NCBI GenBank assembly: GCA_937894165.1
Contig: CALCSX010000423.1
Span: 1-16,182, forward strand
Source of the DNA: an uncultured Saprospiraceae bacterium
GTDB taxonomy: Bacteria > Bacteroidota > Bacteroidia > Chitinophagales > Saprospiraceae
Length of the DNA: 16,182 nucleotides
Direction: 5' to 3'
A program made the translations under genes and the position numbers. Each line of letters starts with the position of its first letter. Position 1 is the stretch's first letter. The notes below the pieces were generated by a model. The model saw only the letters and a program-made list of their open reading frames with translations, ran no database searches and was not told the DNA's origin. This document shows positions 8,038 through 14,531 of this stretch, in pieces.

Positions 8038-8139
8038 TTTGTGTTGGGCTCTACAATTGAAAGAATATGGTTGCAAGCTTTGATTAGAATAGTTTAAACT
8101 CTGTCTCCGTCATGGTGTTGAGGAAATATAAATTTTAAC

Positions 8140-9108
8140 ATGGAAATATTAGACTTTTTAATTGTTGGAGGTGGACCGAGTGGAATATTATGTGGTCTGG
8201 AGGCATCAGCAAGAGGCTTGAGTCATGTAATAATTGAAAGAGGGGTTTTGGTGAATTCCTTGTACAATTTTCCGGATAAAATGACTTTTTATTCAACAGC
8301 GGAGAAACTTGAGATCGGTGGATTGCCATTTTTGTCACACAATCCCAGACCGACAAGGGACGAATCTTTGGAATATTACAGGAGGGTGGTGAAAGACTTC
8401 AGTTTGAATATTCACACGCATGAAACTGTACTGAATATCACAAAATCCGGTAATATTTTCACGACCGAGACCAATAAAATGACTTATAAATCATACGCAG
8501 TTGTAGTTGCCAATGGGTATTACACCATGCCGAACAAGTTGAATGTTCCGGGGGAAGCACTTCCGAAAGTCAGTCATTATTACAAAAATGCTCACCCGTA
8601 TATCGGAAAAGAAGTCCTAATAGTCGGTGCTGCTAATTCTGCTTGTGATGCGGCATTGGAATGTTGGCATAAAGGAGCGAAGGTGACCATGGTAGTGCGG
8701 GGGGAAAGCATTAATAACCGGGTGAAATATTGGATAAAACCTAATATCGAGAATAGGATCAAGGAAGGGTCTATCAAAGCTTATTTTAATGCAAAAGTGA
8801 CCAGTATTGAGTTGGAGGAGGTGAAAATTGAGTGGGAGGGTAAGGAGGTTATTCTAAAAAATGATTTTGTATTGGCCTTGACAGGTTACCGCCCTGATTA
8901 TGATTTCTTGACTAAGATCGGAGTGAAAATTGCAGACGACGAATTTAAATTACCTTTTTGCGATGCTGAGAATTTGGAGACTAATATTCCAGGTTTATAT
9001 CTTGCAGGGGTGGTGAATTGCGGATTAGAAACGCATCGATTGTTTATTGAAAATACAAGAGATCACGGCAAGATAATTGTCGAGAATTATATCCAACACA
9101 GAAAATAA
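8140..9108 (+). CDS. ypdA: YpdA-family FAD/NAD(P)H oxidoreductase (putative bacillithiol disulfide reductase)
   Basis: This 322-residue single-domain flavoprotein has two Rossmann motifs: FAD-binding GGGPSG (10-15) and NAD(P)H-binding VGAANSACDAAL (162-173, where family members more often show GGNSA). The segment NFPDKMTFYSTAEKLEIGG with the following PRPTRDESLEYYRR is characteristic of the YpdA/Bdr group, which reduces oxidised bacillithiol in the cytoplasm. TGYRPDYDFL and GLYLAG form the C-terminal FAD-contact region. There is no CxxC redox pair, which separates it from thioredoxin reductase and fits YpdA. It appears to be monocistronic, with no clear functional tie to its neighbours. The substrate (bacillithiol or another low-molecular-weight thiol) is inferred from the family. 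Confidence 0.88.
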   Translation: MEILDFLIVGGGPSGILCGLEASARGLSHVIIERGVLVNSLYNFPDKMTFYSTAEKLEIGGLPFLSHNPRPTRDESLEYYRRVVKDFSLNIHTHETVLNITKSGNIFTTETNKMTYKSYAVVVANGYYTMPNKLNVPGEALPKVSHYYKNAHPYIGKEVLIVGAANSACDAALECWHKGAKVTMVVRGESINNRVKYWIKPNIENRIKEGSIKAYFNAKVTSIELEEVKIEWEGKEVILKNDFVLALTGYRPDYDFLTKIGVKIADDEFKLPFCDAENLETNIPGLYLAGVVNCGLETHRLFIENTRDHGKIIVENYIQHRK

Positions 9109-9394
9109 TTTATATATTTTTTCCAACAAAAACCTGATTTTACAATAGTTTAGGGATAAATACGCCTGATCATTGCAACATATTTAACATTAATTATATA
9201 TAAAAAACATCATAGTTCGAAAATTTATATATATATTTGCATTGATTAGTATATACTAACAAATTAAATAAAATTACAAATAGATATTTTTTGTAATTTA
9301 TTAAGAAATGTGGTATCAAAGTATTGACAATACAAGGTTTTAGTCAATTGGATAGTAAATTATAGGATTAAGGTTATTTTTTGAGTTAGGTGTT
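9109..9394. other. Palindrome-rich intergenic region between convergent transcription units
   Basis: This AT-rich gap lies between the 3' ends of ypdA (plus) and the polyketide operon (minus). It holds a 14-bp perfect palindrome TTAGTATATACTAA (9246-9259), a hairpin with 10-bp arms AAATTACAAA/TTTGTAATTT (9271-9280, 9290-9299; nine-base loop), and GTATTG-A-CAATAC (9321-9333). TATATTTG at 9232-9239 matches the Bacteroidota -7 consensus TAnnTTTG on the plus strand, but the -33 position is poor. No coding frame is supported. Confidence 0.45.
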
Positions 9395-9427
9395 AGAATG
9401 ACGGGTCTGTATCAGATTCGTCATTCT
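9395..9427 (+). terminator. Strong hairpin overlapping the end of the polyketide operon; possible bidirectional terminator
   Basis: AGAATGACGGGTCTG and CAGATTCGTCATTCT enclose a three-base TAT loop. In plus-strand RNA this gives a 15-bp stem with two central G-U pairs. In minus-strand RNA the same two positions become A-C mismatches, leaving stems of 9 and 4 bp. The TGA of the phosphopantetheinyl transferase gene (9421-9423) lies inside the right arm. There is no U tract on either side, so a classical intrinsic terminator is not proven. Confidence 0.45.
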
Positions 9428-10008
9428 GCATCCAGGACATAGGCAGCAAAATGGCCATGATGCGCCAGCGATATGGGGAATATAAGATTCTTTAAATCAT
9501 CTTTTAGGCTTGGGACGCCATTTGAAGTTTTTATAATTTTCAAATCTTCCTGGGGCGTATTATATTTTTCATGATAATGTGTAAAAAGTGCTCTACGTAC
9601 AGCTTTGCGCTGGGTCACATAATCAGTAATCGGGAGCGTGATGACATTTTCAATACGCGGCAAATTATAAATATTGTGGATTGAAGTATATACGTATTGA
9701 TTATTATTATGGAAAGTAACCGGAAAGACTTTTCCTTGGTAGGTGACAATAGGATTGTGTAAACTTACATCATCAAAACCACAGATGAGATCATGAGGGG
9801 CAACAAAATGTTGGAAATTTTCTCTCGTTGTAGCTTTATAGACTGCTTCCTTCATAGCCCAGAGAAGCCATTTAGTAAAGAATGAGTCTTCTGATTTATT
9901 GATTACCTCAATTTCACTTTCGGTAAATACTTTATTTATCCATCTTGACTCGGCAGGGTGGGTTTGCTTTCTTGCTAATTTCAGATCTACCAGATCATTG
10001 CCAATCAT
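9421..10008 (-). CDS. 4'-phosphopantetheinyl transferase (dedicated to the operon's ACP)
   Basis: This enzyme should transfer the 4'-phosphopantetheine arm from coenzyme A to the serine of an acyl carrier protein, converting it to the holo form. The 195-residue product carries both superfamily signatures: GNDLVDL near the N-terminus (residues 3-9, with metal-binding Asp5) and WAMKEAVYKA (50-59, with Glu54 and Lys58), matching the W-x-x-K-E-x-x-x-K pattern. Its length is between AcpS (about 120) and Sfp (about 220-240). The start chosen is ATG at 10006-10008, one base after the ACP stop (TGAAATG). A TTG at 10026 in the same frame would add six residues and overlap the ACP gene. Being last in the operon, directly after the ACP gene, strongly suggests that this ACP is its substrate. 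Confidence 0.88.
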   Translation of the reverse strand: MIGNDLVDLKLARKQTHPAESRWINKVFTESEIEVINKSEDSFFTKWLLWAMKEAVYKATTRENFQHFVAPHDLICGFDDVSLHNPIVTYQGKVFPVTFHNNNQYVYTSIHNIYNLPRIENVITLPITDYVTQRKAVRRALFTHYHEKYNTPQEDLKIIKTSNGVPSLKDDLKNLIFPISLAHHGHFAAYVLDAE

Positions 10009-10009
10009 T

Positions 10010-10258
10010 TCAGCCAATTTTATCAATAATTATAGATATGGCATCTTCCACATTCATCATTTTCTCCATGGATTCGTTATCGATTTCAATATTATACTTG
10101 TCTTCAATATCTAAAATAATATCTACCAGGTTGGCAGAATTTATTTTAAGATCTTTTATGAAATCAGTACTGTAATCCATTTTTTCAAAAGCCTCCTTAT
10201 TTTGAATATACGGAGCCAAAACCTCTTTTAATTCACTTAGAATAATTTTTTTTTCCAT
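10010..10258 (-). CDS. Acyl carrier protein of the polyketide/fatty-acid module
   Basis: This 82-residue acidic helical protein has the length and pattern of an ACP. The phosphopantetheine site is Ser41 in FIKDLKINSANLVDIILDIED. The usual DSL is replaced by NSA, and the residues after it keep the hydrophobic/acidic helix II of carriers. The ATG at 10256-10258 is chosen because it gives the normal ACP length; an ATG at 10330 in frame would add 24 residues with no ACP character that lie wholly inside the ketosynthase gene. The chosen start still overlaps the ketosynthase end by 26 bases in another frame, so synthesis of the two proteins is probably coupled. It is expected to carry the growing acyl chain between the ketosynthase, dehydratase and reductase encoded upstream. 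Confidence 0.9.
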   Translation of the reverse strand: MEKKIILSELKEVLAPYIQNKEAFEKMDYSTDFIKDLKINSANLVDIILDIEDKYNIEIDNESMEKMMNVEDAISIIIDKIG

Positions 10259-11534
10259 TGTTCGGATATTTTTGAAAGAGTACACACGCATTAACATCTC
10301 CAAAACCGAAGCTAGATTTGAACACAACATTCAAATTTAAGTTAAATTTTGGATCTCTTACAATTTTTTCTTGAGAAATTAATTCTAATATTTTCGGATG
10401 GATATCTTCACAATTGATATTTGGGAATAGAAAATTGTGATAAATCTGAAGAACAGTTGCGACGCTTTCTATTGCACCGGAAGCGCTGAGGCAATGTCCG
10501 GTTAAAGATTTCAAAGAATTAATATAAGGAAAATCATTTCCTTTTCTTCCTAAAGCGACAGTCCAACTTTCAATTTCGTCGGGATCCTTACTTGTCGCAG
10601 TCAGATGACCATTGATAGCATCTATTTCATCAGCATGAATGTTGGCGTCCACCAAGGTAGCTGTAATACATTTTCTGACCCCTTCGGAATTCGGAGCCGT
10701 GAGTGTCCCGCCATTTCTTTGTCCACCTGAGTTCAAATGGCCTCCAATGACCTCTCCATATATCCGTACTCCTCGTTCTAAAGCTGACTCTAAGGACTCT
10801 AGAACCATAGCCCCTGCTCCACTTCCCGGCACAAAGCCCGAAGCGTGCGTACTCATTGGATTAGAAGCTGCTTCCGGGTTTCCATTGGACTTGTAATTCA
10901 TCACTTTGAGTGCATCAAAACCTCCCCAGATATAAGGTCCGTGGTCACTGCATGAGCCTGCCAAAATACGCTTTGCCTTGCCTGCTTTGATCCTTTCGTA
11001 AGCCATAATGATCGATTCCGTTCCGGTGCAGCAAGCCGAGCTATTGGTGGTGACAATATTTCCCAAACCCAAAATGCCTCCCAAGTAAGCACTTATTCCA
11101 CTGGCCATAATCTGTAAGACGGTGCTGCTGCCTAATCTTCTTACTTGTCCTTCATCAACTTTATAGATCGATTCACGAAATTTTTCTGCACTTGAATTAC
11201 CAATACCGAAAATCACTCCACTGTCCCAATCTGTATCCATCTCTTTTCCATAGTCAAGTCCTGCATCGCGCCAGGCGTCAATTCCCGACATGCAGCCATA
11301 CAAAATTCCGGGGCTATTGAACCCTCGCATCATGAGTGGATCGAAATATTGAGCAGCCATTTCCTCGTTCACATCAGGAATGCCACCAATTTGGCAGGAA
11401 AAATTCATTTTTTCCAGTTCCGGATAATGTTTTATGCCTGATTTGCCTGACTTCAAAGATTGTAGGAAATTTTCCAAACCAACCCCATTAGGTGCTACCA
11501 CCCCCATCCCGGTTATCACGACTCTTTGTTTCAT
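10233..11534 (-). CDS. Beta-ketoacyl-ACP synthase (KAS II/FabF-like condensing enzyme)
   Basis: This 433-residue enzyme has the normal length of a KAS II-type thiolase-fold enzyme. The N-terminus RVVITGMGVVAPNGVGLENF is typical. The nucleophile is Cys168 in TNSSACCTGTESI, the first histidine is His310 in NGHLTATSKDPDE, and Lys342 with His347 lie in NSLKSLTGHCLSASGA, so the Cys-His-His set is complete. The stretch around His310 departs from the usual NAHGTST and marks a specialised subfamily rather than housekeeping FabF. FKSSFGFGDVNACVLF is the normal C-terminal glycine-rich loop. It should condense malonyl-ACP with an acyl chain on the dedicated ACP. It starts five bases after the dehydratase stop and overlaps the ACP gene downstream. 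Chain-length-factor identity is unlikely because the cysteine is kept. Confidence 0.92.
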   Translation of the reverse strand: MKQRVVITGMGVVAPNGVGLENFLQSLKSGKSGIKHYPELEKMNFSCQIGGIPDVNEEMAAQYFDPLMMRGFNSPGILYGCMSGIDAWRDAGLDYGKEMDTDWDSGVIFGIGNSSAEKFRESIYKVDEGQVRRLGSSTVLQIMASGISAYLGGILGLGNIVTTNSSACCTGTESIIMAYERIKAGKAKRILAGSCSDHGPYIWGGFDALKVMNYKSNGNPEAASNPMSTHASGFVPGSGAGAMVLESLESALERGVRIYGEVIGGHLNSGGQRNGGTLTAPNSEGVRKCITATLVDANIHADEIDAINGHLTATSKDPDEIESWTVALGRKGNDFPYINSLKSLTGHCLSASGAIESVATVLQIYHNFLFPNINCEDIHPKILELISQEKIVRDPKFNLNLNVVFKSSFGFGDVNACVLFQKYPNNGKKNYSK

Positions 11535-11539
11535 AAAAC

Positions 11540-11968
11540 TTATTTTAACATTCCGGAGATTTCTCCACGAGCAATTATCTCCCCTGCTTGATCTAACATA
11601 ACGACGCTACATTTTAATTTGTTAAATCTAAAATATATCTTCTCGGATTCCACGCGCACGGATTGCCCTGGGAGGACAGGGAGAAAAAAATCTATTTTGG
11701 TTGAAGTCATAGCAATTTGTGGAAAGGAGTTCCTGCTATTGCGAAGCAAATATATCCCAAGGCACACTACCCCGATCTGTGCCATCACTTCTGTCAAAAT
11801 CACTCCCGGTGTGACGGGATTTCCGGCAAAATGACCTTGGTAAAAATATTCGTCCTTCTTAAAAGTATAAGTTCCGATACTTTTAACTTCAGTCACCTCC
11901 CTCAATTCTGTGACGAAAAGAAAAGGGTCGCTATAGGGGAGTTTTTCTATAATTTCATCCAAAGTCAT
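11540..11968 (-). CDS. FabZ-like 3-hydroxyacyl-ACP dehydratase (hotdog fold)
   Basis: This 142-residue single hotdog protein is the length of FabZ. Near the N-terminus, LPYSDPFLFVTEL corresponds to the FabZ P-H-R-x-P-F-L-L-V-D segment but lacks the histidine and arginine. The catalytic region is strongly conserved: YQGHFAGNPVTPGVILTEVMAQ, with His46 and Glu60 at the same 14-residue spacing as in FabZ. It should dehydrate 3-hydroxyacyl-ACP to the trans-2-enoyl thioester. It begins nine bases after the SDR gene and ends five bases before the ketosynthase. A FabA-type isomerase is less likely, since FabA keeps Asp instead of Glu at the second position. A thioesterase role is possible within the fold but not favoured. 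Confidence 0.85.
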   Translation of the reverse strand: MTLDEIIEKLPYSDPFLFVTELREVTEVKSIGTYTFKKDEYFYQGHFAGNPVTPGVILTEVMAQIGVVCLGIYLLRNSRNSFPQIAMTSTKIDFFLPVLPGQSVRVESEKIYFRFNKLKCSVVMLDQAGEIIARGEISGMLK

Positions 11969-11977
11969 AGGTAATTT

Positions 11978-12775
11978 TTAGCTAATATGTTCACCCCCAT
12001 CTACAGGAATAACGCAGCCATTTATCCATGCTGCTTCATCACGACACAAAAGGTAGACGGCATTGGCAACATCCTGTGGTGATGTCAATCTGCCGACAGG
12101 ATTTCTGTTAAGCGCATGATTTTTGATATTTTCGAAACCCGGGATCATTGCTGAAGATGCAGTTTCAGTTATTCCAGCCTGAAGACAATTGGCTCGAATG
12201 CCACAACGAGCAAATTCTAAAGCAATATTTCTAGTGATAGCTTCCAATACTACCTTAGCTGCTGAAACCGCTCCATAATTTGCCCAAGCCCGAGTATTTC
12301 CTTCACTGGTAAAACTGATTACGGAAGCTTGCTCAGCAAAAAGTCCGACATCAAAAATAGCTTTGAACCAATCGTAGAGGCTTAGACCCATGGCGTTGAT
12401 GGTGAGGTTAAAGTCGTCGTTGGCAAGTGTCGGCTGGTTCTCAGAGTACATTGGTTTCAAATTTCCCTTGGCAATACTGTGTAATAGGAGCTTGATTTTT
12501 CCATTATTACCTAAATTTTCCTTTAATTCTTCAATTATAGATGATCTTTTTTCAGGAGACATGGCATCCGCATTGAATGTGAGGACAGAAATGTCATTTT
12601 GCTTCATTTTGAATACTTCCTCTTCAAATTCCTTGCTTTCGGAGCGTCTGTCGCGATAGACTATAATAATATTGAGACCGTGAGAGGCCATTTTATGCGC
12701 TGAAGCCAATCCTAAGCCTCTGGAACCACCCAAAATTAATGCCCACAGGTTCTTATTTGCATATTCTTTTACCAT
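11978..12775 (-). CDS. SDR oxidoreductase, FabL/FabI-like enoyl-ACP reductase
   Basis: This 265-residue short-chain dehydrogenase has the cofactor motif LGGSRGLGLAS (15-25) and the SIA strand (100-102) at the place where classical SDRs carry NNAG. The catalytic region SFTSEG (154-159) followed by ANYGAVSAAK places Tyr167 and Lys174 with six residues between. That Y-x6-K spacing is the mark of divergent enoyl-ACP reductases (FabI/FabL), whereas FabG-type ketoreductases have Y-x3-K. The following VVLEAITRNIALEFARCGIRAN stretch and VDGG end resemble FabL. Tight packing with the dehydratase and ketosynthase genes fits reduction of the enoyl-ACP. It overlaps the end of the type III PKS gene by seven bases. 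A ketoreductase or other tailoring role cannot be excluded. Confidence 0.87.
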   Translation of the reverse strand: MVKEYANKNLWALILGGSRGLGLASAHKMASHGLNIIIVYRDRRSESKEFEEEVFKMKQNDISVLTFNADAMSPEKRSSIIEELKENLGNNGKIKLLLHSIAKGNLKPMYSENQPTLANDDFNLTINAMGLSLYDWFKAIFDVGLFAEQASVISFTSEGNTRAWANYGAVSAAKVVLEAITRNIALEFARCGIRANCLQAGITETASSAMIPGFENIKNHALNRNPVGRLTSPQDVANAVYLLCRDEAAWINGCVIPVDGGEHIS

Positions 12776-13839
12776 TCTATCAGTACTCTTTGGGCAGAAA
12801 AGCCCGGCCCGAAGCTTAAAATTATGCCTTTTTCCCCACTTGGGATATTTCTGTCGAGAAATCTTTCTAAAACATAGAGAACAGTTGCGCTGGACATGTT
12901 GCCATAAAGGCGCAATACTTCTTTGGTATCTTCGATATTTTTTCCATATTTCCCGAAAATTTCATCGACAGTTTGCATGATTTTCTTACCGCCGGGGTGA
13001 AAAATGAGATGATTGATATCTTCGATGCTAGTTCCATTTTTTTCGAGAAAAGGAAATATAATATTCTCGAAATCCGCTGCTATTTTCTCAGGAACATCAG
13101 GGGACAATACCATTTGAAGACCGCTGCTGACCCATTTGAAACCCATGAGGTGTTGTGCATCGAAAAAGTGGTACATTTCTTCAGCTAGGATTTTGGGTCC
13201 CTCATCTTTTTCTTCAGAAGAAAGCAGAACACAGGCGGCTCCATCGCCGAAAATGGCGGCACTGACAATATTGGCCATTGAAAAATCATCCAGTTGGAAA
13301 GTTGCTGTGGGAGATTCGAAAGCAATTACAGCTGCGCGCTTGCCGGGGTTAGATTGAAGGAAATTTTTAGCGTAAATGATGCCTGAGACCCCCGCAGCAC
13401 AGCCCATTTCTGTTACCGGAAGCCTTACAATATCTTGTCTGAGATTCATTTCATTGATAATGTAGGCATCCATGGAAGGAATCATAATCCCGGTGCAACT
13501 TACGGTAATAATATAGTCCAATTGATCGGGCTGCCATCTGGCTTTGTCAAGCGCAGAGCCGAGAACTTGGGTGCTGAGTTTTAAGCCTTCTCTAATGTAG
13601 ATTTCATTTCTTTGCTCGAAGCCTGAATTGGTGAAAACCTCCTCCGGACTCATGATAGAATAACGCTTGTCCACGCCCGCATTTTCAAAGATTTTTATTG
13701 CTTTGCGGATAAAACGCTCGTCTTGACCCTGCAACCATGTTTCTATCAAAGGGATTATCTCGGAAGTTGGACGATGGTATTGAGGAACTGCTTTGGAAGC
13801 GGCGATTATTTTTACATTCATGTTTTTCGTATTATCCAT
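12769..13839 (-). CDS. Type III polyketide synthase (chalcone/alkylresorcinol synthase family)
   Basis: This is the core enzyme: a 356-residue homodimer-type ketosynthase that loads an acyl starter and extends it with malonyl-CoA before cyclising it to a resorcinol, pyrone or similar ring. The catalytic triad is visible: Cys147 in VTEMGCAAGVSG, His281 in LIFHPGGKKIM and Asn314 in YGNMSSATV. SCTGIMIPSMD (114-124) and ESPTATFQLDDFSMANIV are typical of the family, and the C-terminal SFGPGFSAQ matches the GFGPG cyclisation loop. Two starts are possible: ATG 13839 (used here) and ATG 13821, six residues shorter, whose ATGA overlaps the methyltransferase stop exactly. The neighbours, a methyltransferase and a flavoprotein upstream and a FAS-like module downstream, favour a long or medium fatty acyl starter over a plant-type phenylpropanoid one. 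Confidence 0.93.
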   Translation of the reverse strand: MDNTKNMNVKIIAASKAVPQYHRPTSEIIPLIETWLQGQDERFIRKAIKIFENAGVDKRYSIMSPEEVFTNSGFEQRNEIYIREGLKLSTQVLGSALDKARWQPDQLDYIITVSCTGIMIPSMDAYIINEMNLRQDIVRLPVTEMGCAAGVSGIIYAKNFLQSNPGKRAAVIAFESPTATFQLDDFSMANIVSAAIFGDGAACVLLSSEEKDEGPKILAEEMYHFFDAQHLMGFKWVSSGLQMVLSPDVPEKIAADFENIIFPFLEKNGTSIEDINHLIFHPGGKKIMQTVDEIFGKYGKNIEDTKEVLRLYGNMSSATVLYVLERFLDRNIPSGEKGIILSFGPGFSAQRVLIEW

Positions 13840-14531
13840 TGGTATCTAAATGCCCATTTCCATTGAATGGAGTAGGATTTTAGACCTAATTCTTGCGAAT
13901 ATCTTTCCAGATCCTCCCTTTTAAAACCTCTTTTGATGGAAATCAGTCCGTCATTTCTTGACATTTTATTCAATCGGAAGGGCAAGCAAACGACGTGAAA
14001 AAGGTAGTAGGCAGCTCTACTTCTGTGCAAGTCGTTAATTACAACACCTAAATTAGCATTTTTGATAATCGTTGACAAGAAATTCAGAAGAATCTTGTCT
14101 TCAAAATGGTGCATTGTTAATGTGCTAACGGCGATATCGTATTTCAGATGAGTAAATTCTTCCGAAAATAGATCTATAACTCGATATTTTATATTGGAGT
14201 AGCCGGCTGATAAGACTTGAGCGTAAGTGATGGTATATTTATTGGCATCCAGTCCGAGCAGTTCTACTTGAATTTCATTATCTCGAGCAAAATCAGCGAT
14301 GACTCTAAGAATATCACCGCTTCCGCAGCCCAGATCGACGATACTGTAAGTTTTGGTTTTATCCTGCCCTAAAAGCAAGGATTTCAGCCCTGAAATAATG
14401 CCATTATTGCCTCCAAGTGTCTTATTGATGAGCGATAATTTTTTCAAAGCATCCTGAAGAACCGGACCTTCCATGGCGAAGTCGTCCATTTCTTCTATTT
14501 CATCGGTTCTTTGTTTTAAGTTGATCGGCAT
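13818..14531 (-). CDS. Class I SAM-dependent methyltransferase
   Basis: This 237-residue Rossmann-fold methyltransferase has motif I SIVDLGCGSGDIL (SAM-binding glycines around residues 68-72), the acidic residue after strand 2 in LLGLDAN (91-97), and a later YDIAVSTLTMHHF strand corresponding to motif IV. The N-terminal helix with EIEEMDDFAMEG is like that of methyltransferases paired with type III PKS genes in Bacteroidota. The start is the ATG at 14529-14531, whose A is also the last base of the oxidoreductase TAA (TAATG), a classic coupled junction. A longer in-frame ATG at 14663 would add 44 residues that overlap the oxidoreductase gene and lack family character. In Streptomyces srs-type operons the corresponding enzyme methylates the alkylresorcinol-derived ring. 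Here O- or C-methylation of the polyketide is inferred. Confidence 0.87.
   Translation of the reverse strand: MPINLKQRTDEIEEMDDFAMEGPVLQDALKKLSLINKTLGGNNGIISGLKSLLLGQDKTKTYSIVDLGCGSGDILRVIADFARDNEIQVELLGLDANKYTITYAQVLSAGYSNIKYRVIDLFSEEFTHLKYDIAVSTLTMHHFEDKILLNFLSTIIKNANLGVVINDLHRSRAAYYLFHVVCLPFRLNKMSRNDGLISIKRGFKREDLERYSQELGLKSYSIQWKWAFRYQWIIRKT

Noticed and set aside
8140..9108. Thioredoxin reductase
   Set aside because: No CxxC redox pair is present, and the NFPDKMTFYSTAEKLEIGG region is typical of YpdA.
10259..10330. Longer ACP start at 10330
   Set aside because: The added 24 residues lie inside the ketosynthase gene, and the 82-residue form matches normal ACP length.
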